Positions 1-6,167 of a DNA stretch of 10,426 nt are shown here, piece by piece. Below the pieces are notes generated by a model. It worked only from the letters and a program-made list of their open reading frames with translations, made no database searches and was not told where the DNA came from. Source of the DNA: Actinomycetes bacterium (GTDB taxonomy: Bacteria > Actinomycetota > Acidimicrobiia > Acidimicrobiales > Bog-793); assembly GCA_021823365.1 (NCBI GenBank), contig JAKAOD010000063.1, positions 1 to 10,426 of the forward strand. The letters run 5' to 3'. The position numbers and the translations under genes are program-made. Numbering within the stretch: position 1 is the stretch's first letter; the number at the start of each line of letters is the position of its first letter.

Positions 1-73
1 CGGGTCGTACCTCTCCACGTCCACATTCTGCCGTGCGCGCCGCTCTCTCCGTGCGCCCGCGCCGGCGACCCGG

Positions 74-991
74 TCAGCGGCCCAGGAACGGTTCGGGTGG
101 TGGGGCCGCAGGCGGCTGGTCGACGACACGGTTCTCCAGGACGCCGACCCGTGTGATCTCGATACGAACGACGTCTCCCGACTTCAGCCATCGCTGCGGC
201 CTGAAGCCCGCCCCGACCCCCGACGGGGTCCCGGTCAAGAGCACGTCTCCTGGTTCGAGCGGGAAGGCCGTCGTCAGGTACTCGATCATCTCGTCGAACC
301 CGAAGATCAGATCCCCGGTCGTAGCGTCCTGGCGGAGCTCGCCGTTCACCCAGGTTCGAATCCGCAGTGAACGCGCGTCGCCTACCTCGTCGGGCGTCAC
401 GATCCACGGGCCGAGGGGGCAGTGCGTGTCGAACGACTTCCCCATGGTGAACGTCGGAGAGTGGGCCTGCCAGTCCCGCACGCTCACGTCGTTCCCCACG
501 GTGAAGCCCGCGACGACGTCGAGCCAGCGTGCCGCGGGGACCGATTTCGCCCGGCGTCTGATCACCAGGCCGAGCTCACCTTCGTAGTCGACCTGTTCGG
601 AGACCGCCGGGACGACGATATCGGACGACGGCCCGGTCACCGCGGTGCGCTGCTTGTTGAACCAGAGCTGACGCACCGGGCGCTCTGCACCCATCTCCGC
701 CGCGTGCGCCGCGTAGTTCCTCCCGATGGCGAGAACCTTCGGGGGCAAGGTGACCGGCGCGAGCAGCGCCACCTGCTCGAGGCCCCATCGGCGAGCGGAG
801 GTGGCGGCAGCCGTCGCAGCCCGCTCCCATGCCTCATCGCCAAGGGTGAGGAGAGCGGTCATGTCAGCCGGGAGCCCGATCACCGGATCGGTCAGGTCGA
901 CGAGGTCGTCGCCGTCGACGACCCCCGTGTGCTGCCGTGTCATCGGGCCGGCAGGCGTTTCGTCAGGAGCCAGGAACGTAGCGAGTCGCAT
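74..991 (-). CDS. Fumarylacetoacetate hydrolase (FAH) family protein
   Basis: A 305-residue protein of the FAH superfamily, whose members hydrolyse or decarboxylate acylpyruvates and related 2-oxo acids from aromatic or amino-acid catabolism using a divalent metal. The C-terminal FAH fold starts near residue 85 with IGRNYAAHAAEMG. The metal ligands are visible as the E-x-E pair in DYEGELGLVI (E137, E139) and D168 in GFTVGNDVSVRDWQ. K185 in GKSFDTHCPLGP and the late motif LLTGTPSGVG (251-260) complete the family signature. The N-terminal 80 residues match the usual FAHD1-like cap in length. The ATG lies 11 nt after the mug stop with a weak AAGG upstream, so it is probably co-transcribed with mug and the zinc ribbon gene. 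The exact substrate cannot be read from sequence; acylpyruvase, oxaloacetate decarboxylase and catechol-pathway hydrolase are all possible. Confidence 0.93.
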   Translation of the reverse strand: MRLATFLAPDETPAGPMTRQHTGVVDGDDLVDLTDPVIGLPADMTALLTLGDEAWERAATAAATSARRWGLEQVALLAPVTLPPKVLAIGRNYAAHAAEMGAERPVRQLWFNKQRTAVTGPSSDIVVPAVSEQVDYEGELGLVIRRRAKSVPAARWLDVVAGFTVGNDVSVRDWQAHSPTFTMGKSFDTHCPLGPWIVTPDEVGDARSLRIRTWVNGELRQDATTGDLIFGFDEMIEYLTTAFPLEPGDVLLTGTPSGVGAGFRPQRWLKSGDVVRIEITRVGVLENRVVDQPPAAPPPEPFLGR

Positions 992-1002
992 GAGCCGGGA
1001 CC

Positions 1003-1659
1003 TTACCGAGGCGCCCGCTGTCCAGGCACATCGTCGGCGGATGTCCGCCCGTCGTGGACGAACCGACGCAATGCCCGAAGGTGGTCGACCACCTGGTCGA
1101 GCCCGTACGCGACCTGAAGGCCGCTCGGGTTCGGCAGGACCCAGACGTCAGCTCCGCCGCAGAGCTCGTGTTGACGGCCCGCACCCGCCTGCGGCCTGCC
1201 GAAGGCGACGCGAAAGGCGCTCATCCCGAGAAACGCGACCGTCCGAGGGCGCAGCCGTCGCAGCTTGCGCTCGAGGGACAGGGCTCCCCGGCGCAGCTCC
1301 TCGGGTGCGAGGTCAGCGGCCGCTGCGGTCGTGCGCTCGACGAGATTGGTGATCCCGACGCCGTAGCTCAACAAGAGCCGGTCCTCTGCGGGGTCGAGCT
1401 GCCGATCGGTGAACCCCGCGAGATACAGCGCCTTCCAGAAGCGGTTCCCGGGGTGCGCGAAGTGGTGCCCGACCGCGCCCGACCATCGACCCGGATTGAT
1501 GCCGCAGAACAGCACGTCGAGGCCGGGGGCGGCCACGTCGGTGACCTTCGCCCCCCGGTCTTGGGCTGCGGCGAGGGCACGGGGCGACGGCCGGGGCGCT
1601 GTGGTGCCACGAGCGGGCGCACGGGGCCGGGAACGGTCGTCAGGCCGGGCGCCGGGCAC
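1003..1659 (-). CDS. mug: Mismatch-specific uracil/thymine-DNA glycosylase (Mug/TDG family)
   Basis: A base-excision repair enzyme that removes uracil, thymine or ethenocytosine mispaired with guanine. Family motif 1 is present as FCGINPGRWSG (about 51-61), with N55 matching the catalytic Asn of Escherichia coli Mug, followed by GHHFAHPGNRFWKALYLAGFT. Motif 2 is VLPNPSGL (174-181), which inserts into the helix beside the flipped base. The region from about residue 48 to 205 aligns along the whole E. coli protein from memory. The first 45 residues are a basic, Pro/Arg-rich extension. The GTG at 1659 overlaps the upstream zinc ribbon gene by 20 nt, which suggests translational coupling, but a later GTG near residue 42 would remove most of the extension and is a real alternative. 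The downstream FAH gene starts 11 nt after the stop. Confidence 0.93.
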   Translation of the reverse strand: MPGARPDDRSRPRAPARGTTAPRPSPRALAAAQDRGAKVTDVAAPGLDVLFCGINPGRWSGAVGHHFAHPGNRFWKALYLAGFTDRQLDPAEDRLLLSYGVGITNLVERTTAAAADLAPEELRRGALSLERKLRRLRPRTVAFLGMSAFRVAFGRPQAGAGRQHELCGGADVWVLPNPSGLQVAYGLDQVVDHLRALRRFVHDGRTSADDVPGQRAPR

Positions 1660-1798
1660 CGTCGCGGACGGCCTGCACCATTCGATGACAACGCATGCAC
1701 CAAGCCGCCGGAGCCCCCTCGTCGGCCGGATGCACGAGCGCCCCGCAGGCCGCGCAGCGCCAGATGGTGCACGACTCCAACCTTGACTGGAAGGTCAT
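1640..1798 (-). CDS. Small zinc ribbon protein, 52 aa
   Basis: A 52-residue protein with two CxxC knuckles, C15-AA-C18 and C34-MR-C37, separated by 15 residues: the layout of a rubredoxin-like zinc ribbon binding one Zn(II). An extra C10 lies before the first knuckle. The ATG at 1798 is chosen because GAGGAG sits 6 nt upstream; a longer in-frame reading to 1909 adds 37 low-complexity Arg/Ser residues with no comparable ribosome site. The stop overlaps the GTG of mug by 20 nt, so the two are probably coupled. Proteins this small with a ribbon often mediate nucleic-acid or protein contacts. The partner is unknown, and a link to DNA repair is only inference from the neighbour. Confidence 0.75.
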   Translation of the reverse strand: MTFQSRLESCTIWRCAACGALVHPADEGAPAAWCMRCHRMVQAVRDGARRPA

Positions 1799-2029
1799 GA
1801 CGCTCCTCGTGCTCCCGCGACGCCGCCCGCTCCCCGCCGAAGGCCGGTGGCCGTCGTCGGGCCGCCGACGAGCTGCGGCGGAACTGCCAACTATAGGTGC
1901 ACCGTGCAATCGCTCGGCAGCCGGCCTCCCGCTGCAGGCCCGCGGAGATGCTCGCCCACCAGGGCAGGCGAGCGGCGAGCGGGCGACCGCCTGTGCGCGC
2001 CGGACTGCACGCGCCGACGCGTGGACCCG
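1799..2029. other. Intergenic region between selC and the zinc ribbon operon
   Basis: No convincing gene is seen here. Read on the minus strand, TATAGT (1895-1890) is a good -10 hexamer for the zinc ribbon-mug-FAH operon. It would give a leader of roughly 85 nt, but no clear -35 box lies 16-18 nt upstream. The interval also contains the 3' trailer of selC, which has no obvious U-tract terminator. Confidence 0.35.
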
Positions 2030-2122
2030 CGGAGGTGGACGGGAATCGAACCCGCCGGACGGGGGTCACCCGTCCCACCCGCTTTGAAGGCGGGGAGGCC
2101 CACCAGGCGCCTGGACACCTCC
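2030..2122 (-). tRNA. selC: tRNA-Sec (UCA anticodon)
   Basis: The minus strand folds as a selenocysteine tRNA of about 93 nt. The acceptor pairs GGAGGTG with CACCTCC, followed by G73. The D stem is AGGC/GCCT. The anticodon stem is CCCGC/GCGGG around the loop CTTCAAA, so the anticodon is TCA (2087-2085), which reads UGA. A long variable arm forms GGACGGG/CCCGTCC, and the T arm GCGGG-TTCGATT-CCCGT is present. The loop CTTCAAA and long variable arm match bacterial selC. The eighth acceptor pair of the standard 8+5 arrangement would be a T-C mismatch, so 7+6 is an alternative reading. CCA is not encoded. The gene is transcribed away from the selenoprotein gene at 2387. Confidence 0.96.
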
Positions 2123-2129
2123 GTGCGGC

Positions 2130-2135
2130 AGCGTA
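2130..2135 (-). promoter_or_regulatory. Probable -10 hexamer of selC
   Basis: TACGCT (TAnnnT type) on the minus strand ends 7 nt before nucleotide 1 of the tRNA, the right distance for transcription to begin at or next to the mature 5' end. No good -35 box is seen. The identical hexamer is found upstream of soxR in this window. Confidence 0.45.
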
Positions 2136-2166
2136 GAGGCGCTCGGCCCGCGGGCGCACCCCCCTT

Positions 2167-2304
2167 TCCCCGCACGCCCCTCCCCGCACGCCCCTCCCGC
2201 ACGCCCCTCCCGCACGCCCGGACACCCTCCCCGCACGCCCCTCCCCGCACGCCCCTCCCGCATGCCCGGACACCCTCCCCGCATGCCCGGACACCCTCCC
2301 TGCA
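2167..2304. repeat. C-rich degenerate tandem repeat between selC and the selenoprotein gene
   Basis: About nine copies of a 13-21 bp unit built on CCCCGCACGCCCCT. Some copies are extended by a GCCCGGACACCCT segment, and two later copies have CATG in place of CACG. The plus strand is strongly pyrimidine-biased, so the minus strand carries many runs of three or four G and could form G-quadruplexes. There are no unique spacers, so it is not a CRISPR array. It fills most of the divergent interval of about 264 bp between selC and the propeller-thioredoxin gene. The +1 region of the latter should lie just downstream; TACGGT at 2328-2333 is a weak -10 candidate. Confidence 0.85.
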
Positions 2305-2386
2305 CCAGGCGGGCCATCCCTTGCGGTTACGGTTTCCTGCCCGCGCTACGAAGACGCGACGATCGCCTACCGAGAAGGAGAACTGG

Positions 2387-3991
2387 ATGTCTGTGCCGGA
2401 GGAGCCGGTCGTGCACGCGCCTTTGGAGGATCTGGAGCTGGAACTGGAGCTCGGCGATGTGCGGCTGGGGTGGCCCTCCGACGTCGACGCCGGCCCGTCC
2501 TGTCGGGTCGACCCGGGCGGCGAGGGTTGGGCATACGGGCTCATCGGTGAGGTAGAGGTGGGACTCGACCCCGAGGGTGTCGCGGTCCACCGCGCAACCG
2601 GTCGGATCTACGTCGCATGCTCGAGATCGAACGCTGTGGCAGTCGTCGATCCGGTCGAGTTGCGGGTCGTCGACACGATCCCCGTCGGAGTCGAGCCCAT
2701 CGACATCGCCGTCGACGAACGGACCGGGAGGATCTTCACCGCCGACGCGCGCTCGGACCAAGTCTCGGTCATCGACGCGTACGCGGGGAGAGTGGTGGCA
2801 ACGGTGCCTGTCGGCAGCTATCCCGCGGGGCTGTGCATCGACGCCGAAGGTCGGCGCCTCTACTGTGGCGACGCCGCAAGCTCCACGATGAGCGTGATCG
2901 ACGTCGACGGCCTCGAACGGACCGCGGTCGTCGACGCGGAGCTCGGTGCCGGCGCCGTCGCTGTGGACCCGCAGGCAGGACGCATCTATTGCGTGAATTT
3001 CCTCGCGTCCTCAGTGACCGTGGTCGACCGGACGACGCTCCAAGTCCTCGGCAGTCTCCCGTTGCCGGCAGGACCCTGCGCCGTCGGCGTCCACCGGACG
3101 AGCGGCAGCATCTTCATCGCAGACTCGCTCGCCAGCACCATCACCCGCGTCGACGGCTGCACGATCGAGAAGGTCTCCGAGATGGCAGTGCCGAACGCTC
3201 CCGTGGGACTCACCGTCGGCTCGCGCGACGACCGGCTCTACGTTGGCAATCGCGGTGACGGCACCGTGAGCGTCATGGGCCTCGACGGCGCCGAATGGTC
3301 GCGGATCCCCGTCGGTGCCGCACCCGGTGGTGTCTGCGAAGACCCGCTGCATCCCGGCCGCGTGCTCGTGGCCAACGCCGGGTCCGGCACGCTCGTGGTG
3401 GTCCAGGACCTGCTTGACGGACCCCCGCAATCCCCGGTCGCGCGGCCGCTCCACCCAATGGTCGGCAGGCACATGCCCGCGCTGCGGCTCCCGGACCTGT
3501 GGACCGAAGAGCTGCGCGACCTCGGGGAGTGGTCGGGACGCAGGTACGTCATCAACGTCTTCGCCAGCTGGTGAGGACCGTGCAACGCAGAAGCGCCGGT
3601 CATCGAGGACCTGCGTCGGCGTGCGGGCCGGTCTGGCCTGGAGATCATCCTTGTGAACGTCTGGGAAGGAACGGGGGCGTTCGCCGAAGCGCGGACATTC
3701 TGCAAGCTGTGGGGCATCGAGGGTACGGTGCTCGTCGACGAAGCTGGCGAGCTGGTGGAAGCGCTCGGCATCCGAGGCGTGCCCACGAACGTCCTCGTCG
3801 ACACCGACGGCACGGTGACGGCGGTCGGTGCGTCGACGCCGCGCGAGCTCGAGGCTGCCGTCCGTGAGCTCCTCGGCCCGGACGTAACGCTCGGGGAGGC
3901 CGCGGTCCCGTCAGACTGGCACTGGCAGACCGACGCAGAGCGGATCGAAGAGCAGCTCAGCAATCGTGGGAACCGTACGCCGCCGAGCTGA
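2387..3991 (+). CDS. Selenoprotein: YVTN beta-propeller fused to a Sec-containing thioredoxin domain (TGA 3572-3574 = Sec)
   Basis: A 534-residue reading with Sec at 396. Residues 45-345 are six to seven beta-propeller blades of YVTN/YncE type (for example IPVGVEPIDIAVDERTGRIF). Residues 362-500 are a TlpA/ResA-like thioredoxin domain: MPALRLPDL, YVINVFASW, then U-GPC in place of CGPC, with the cis-Pro at 466 in GIRGVPTNV. Coding continues in frame across the TGA with normal thioredoxin sequence, and selC is 265 bp away, so Sec insertion is well supported. Translation stopping at 3574 would give a protein without an active site. The ATG has AAGGAG 7 nt upstream. No signal peptide or lipobox is seen, which is odd for this family and suggests cytoplasmic action. 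The likely role is thiol-disulfide or peroxide reduction; the propeller may bind a partner. NHLRC2-like proteins have the opposite domain order. Confidence 0.93.
3572..3601 (+). promoter_or_regulatory. Candidate SECIS hairpin after the thioredoxin UGA
   Basis: Directly after the UGA, GACCG (3576-3580) pairs with CGGTC (3597-3601), and inside it CGC/GCG closes an AGAA loop (3589-3592) with G as its second base. Bacterial SECIS elements are short hairpins just downstream of UGA with a G early in the apical loop; here the loop starts 15 nt after the UGA, slightly close. An alternative hairpin, 3593-3616, has eight pairs including one wobble and a six-base loop, but no G at loop position 1 or 2. 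Which one SelB would bind is not decidable by eye. Confidence 0.5.
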
Positions 3992-4018
3992 TCCCGATAA
4001 AGGTCGCGCCGTCGCGAG

Positions 4019-5479
4019 TCAGAGCTGTCCCGAAGGGGCCAGGAAGCCGTACGTGACCGAAGTCCCGACGGACGCGACCGTACGGACCAGCTCGGGCACG
4101 AACTGCGAGGCGTCGACGGTGCCGAGGCCCGAAGCGAGGTTGTAGCTCGCGGACGCCCGGTAGCCGACGACCGTATGCTCTTTGCCCCCCTTTCGAAACG
4201 AGACGGTGTTGTCGCCCTTCCTCACCGGCACGACCCCGGGGTCGCGCGCTTGTTTCATCGCGTAGAGCGCCGGGTTGATGCATCCGAGGCCGTGATGCGC
4301 CTCCTGGTCTGCGAGCGCGACGATCCCCGCGAACAGCGGTGCGGACTCGCTGGTGCCACAGACGTAGTACCAGCCAGGGGGTGTGGGACCCGCGAAGCTC
4401 TGGTACGTGTCGACCAGCCCGGAGCACGCCGCGCTCATCGAGACGTCGGGAGTTCCCCGGTGATCACCAACCACACCAGCGACGCCCTGCTGGTAGGAGG
4501 GCCTCGAGAAGATCGACGAGAGCCCCCCCCCGCTCGCATTCGGATGGGGCTCGGATGTGCCGAACACGAAATCGTTCGCGGCGCGGTCGTACGAGTCGTT
4601 CCACACCACGTCGGGAGCAGTCCGCTCGCCGGCGGCGTTCAGGCTGAGCTGCGTCCCGCCGACTGCGGTGACGAGGGGATCGCTCGCAGGCCATGTGACG
4701 GTCCGCGTCAACGAGAGGTTCTTGCCTGTGGCTGTCATGTCGTCGCTCACACCTGTGTCCCCCGTGGACGCGACGACCGTGACATGAGCCGCTTCGGCAG
4801 CGACGAAGACGCTCCGAAGTGACTCGAGCCTGCTCAGCGAGGAGAACGTCTTCTCGTTCGCGCCGAAGCTCTGGCTGATGACTTCGCCGAGATGGTGGCG
4901 GATGACGTAGTTCTCTGCCGCCATGATCTCGGGGAACCCGATTGTCCCCTCCGTCTCCGACACCGGCGTCTCGACGAGGAGGAGGCTGGCGCCCGGTGCC
5001 GCCGCGTGCGCCCATTCGACGTCGAGGGTCGTCTCCCCTGCCCAGCCCACCATTGTTGTTGTCTTGGGGTTGTACGTCGGGATTGCGCCTGCCGGCTGGA
5101 TGATCCGAAGGCTCGGGGGCGCGGGCAAGAGGAACTGGGAGTCGAACACGGCGAGGTCCCGCCGGATGGTCGGGGAACCGAAGGAATCCACGATCACGAT
5201 CGTCTCACCTCGGCCGTCGATACCCCTTGCGAACAGGGGAAGCTCGCCATAGGCGGTCTCGATCTGTGCAGGGTCGTAGCAGGGCAGGCGGACCGACGGT
5301 GTGCCGAGGCACTGCTGCTCGGTGTGATAGGTGGTTGTCTGCGAGTGGCGCTCCCCGAGTTGCTGGGTGCGACGCCCCCCTTCCCGGCTCGCTGGTCCCG
5401 ACGTCACCGCGATCACCATTGCGGCCGCCAGCGCAACCGCTGAGAGCAGGCTCACCAAGGCGGTGCCGGGCACCCTCAT
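4019..5479 (-). CDS. Secreted sedolisin-type serine-carboxyl peptidase (S53)
   Basis: A 486-residue exported protease. Residues 1-30 form a signal peptide (MRVPG basic start, hydrophobic stretch from ALVSLLSAVALAAA to about residue 26). The S53 catalytic set is visible: E149 and D153 in WAGETTLDVEW, the oxyanion D241 in VASTGDTGV, and S377 in CGTSESAPLFAGIVALAD. A late GLGTVD segment near 451-456 fits the calcium-site region. The ATG at 5479 is chosen over longer readings to 5935 because it begins the signal peptide and has GGGAGA-type purines upstream. Sedolisins normally carry a prodomain of about 180 residues; only about 60 residues precede the catalytic domain here, so the self-inhibiting propeptide seems absent. 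It lies 79 nt after soxR on the same strand and converges with the selenoprotein gene, 27 nt apart. Confidence 0.9.
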   Translation of the reverse strand: MRVPGTALVSLLSAVALAAAMVIAVTSGPASREGGRRTQQLGERHSQTTTYHTEQQCLGTPSVRLPCYDPAQIETAYGELPLFARGIDGRGETIVIVDSFGSPTIRRDLAVFDSQFLLPAPPSLRIIQPAGAIPTYNPKTTTMVGWAGETTLDVEWAHAAAPGASLLLVETPVSETEGTIGFPEIMAAENYVIRHHLGEVISQSFGANEKTFSSLSRLESLRSVFVAAEAAHVTVVASTGDTGVSDDMTATGKNLSLTRTVTWPASDPLVTAVGGTQLSLNAAGERTAPDVVWNDSYDRAANDFVFGTSEPHPNASGGGLSSIFSRPSYQQGVAGVVGDHRGTPDVSMSAACSGLVDTYQSFAGPTPPGWYYVCGTSESAPLFAGIVALADQEAHHGLGCINPALYAMKQARDPGVVPVRKGDNTVSFRKGGKEHTVVGYRASASYNLASGLGTVDASQFVPELVRTVASVGTSVTYGFLAPSGQL

Positions 5480-5558
5480 GCTCTCCCTCTCTCCCTCCCT
5501 CGCCGACGGGCGGCCGGCGCCAGACCGTAACCGCCGGATCTCCTTGCATCCGGCCACC

Positions 5559-6047
5559 TCACGCTCCGATCGCCTTGCTACGCGAGCCCTGCGGCGGACT
5601 TGGCCGGTCGCCCGCGATGAGGTAGCGGGGCCCGGGGCCGTCGGCGGCGGCGCGGTCCGAGGGGTTCGAGAGGGAGCACTCACGCAGGGACAAGCACCCA
5701 CAGCCGATGCACGACGAGAGCTCGTCGCGCAGCCGCTCCAGCACGGCAATCTGCTCGTCGATGCGAGGACGCCATGAAGCGGACAAGCGTGCCCAGTCGG
5801 CTTTGGTCGGCGTGCGCGAGGCTGGCAGGGTCGCGAGCGCTCCTTGGATCTCCTCCAGGCTGAGTCCCACGCGTTGGGCGACGCGCACGAAGGCGACTCG
5901 GCGAAGCACGCTGCGTCGATAGCGGCGCTGGCCACCCGCAGAGCGCTTGGAGCTGAGGAGCCCTTCTGCTTCGTAGAAGCGAAGGGCCGAGGTCGTCACC
6001 CCCGTGCGTTCGGCCACCTCGCCAATGGAGAGGAGCGGTTCGCTCAT
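5559..6047 (-). CDS. soxR: Redox-sensing MerR-family regulator SoxR
   Basis: A 162-residue transcription factor that senses redox-active compounds through a [2Fe-2S] cluster. The MerR winged helix-turn-helix is at residues 5-75 (LLSIGEVAERTGVTTSALRF, then YEAEGLL and GGQRRY). A dimerisation helix spans roughly 85-112. The cluster cysteines C113, C116, C118 and C124 stand in CIGCGCLSLREC, which matches SoxR and excludes most other MerR proteins. The downstream NPSD also matches. The ATG at 6047 lacks a Shine-Dalgarno; TACGCT (6061-6056) lies 8 nt upstream, suggesting leaderless translation. A TTG at 6056 is a less likely start. Actinobacterial SoxR proteins usually control a few redox or efflux genes; the divergent gene at 6168 is the obvious candidate target. 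Confidence 0.95.
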   Translation of the reverse strand: MSEPLLSIGEVAERTGVTTSALRFYEAEGLLSSKRSAGGQRRYRRSVLRRVAFVRVAQRVGLSLEEIQGALATLPASRTPTKADWARLSASWRPRIDEQIAVLERLRDELSSCIGCGCLSLRECSLSNPSDRAAADGPGPRYLIAGDRPSPPQGSRSKAIGA

Positions 6048-6055
6048 CGGGCACA

Positions 6056-6061
6056 AGCGTA
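6056..6061 (-). promoter_or_regulatory. Probable -10 of leaderless soxR
   Basis: TACGCT on the minus strand ends 8 nt before the soxR ATG. TAnnnT at this distance is typical of leaderless genes in actinobacteria, and no ribosome-binding site competes. The palindrome at 6072-6099 would cover the corresponding -35 region, which would allow SoxR to control its own gene. Confidence 0.4.
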
Positions 6062-6071
6062 CTCACGCTCC

Positions 6072-6099
6072 GAAGCTCGTTCGACTTCGAGCGAACTTC
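6072..6099. promoter_or_regulatory. 28-bp palindrome, likely SoxR operator
   Basis: An inverted repeat with half-sites GAAGCTCGTTCGA and its imperfect complement TCGAGCGAACTTC; 11 of 14 positions pair, the mismatches being the centre and two symmetric positions. It sits between divergent soxR and the membrane protein gene, where a MerR-type dimer would bind. It does not closely match the E. coli SoxR box (CCTCAAG dyad), so assignment to SoxR rests on position and symmetry. Confidence 0.55.
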
Positions 6100-6152
6100 A
6101 CTTGTCCATGCTCCCCCCCGAGGGCGGCTTCCATTGCGTGACGCCGAGTGTG

Positions 6153-6158
6153 TAACGT
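6153..6158 (+). promoter_or_regulatory. Possible -10 of the membrane protein gene
   Basis: TAACGT (TAnnnT) ends 9 nt before the ATG at 6168, consistent with a leaderless or near-leaderless transcript. No good -35 box is seen at standard spacing, so activation by a regulator bound upstream is plausible. Confidence 0.35.
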
Positions 6159-6167
6159 CGAGCGCGC

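Noticed and set aside
1..73. A gene at the left edge
   Set aside because: No recognisable coding sequence or RNA; too short to judge.
1368..2294. A 308-codon minus-strand frame
   Set aside because: It crosses selC and the repeat, is mostly Gly/Arg, and overlaps mug and the zinc ribbon in another frame.
2167..2304. CRISPR array
   Set aside because: Units are short, contiguous and degenerate with no unique spacers and no cas genes nearby.
1847..2386. N-terminal extension of the propeller-thioredoxin protein
   Set aside because: It would translate the selC antisense and the C-rich repeat; ATG 2387 has AAGGAG at good spacing.
3572..3574. Reading the TGA as a nonsense mutation (pseudogene)
   Set aside because: The frame stays intact on both sides, downstream sequence is normal thioredoxin, the position is exactly the catalytic Cys, and selC is adjacent.
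4019..4021. The sedolisin TGA as Sec
   Set aside because: The catalytic domain is complete before it and the read-through is short with no homology.
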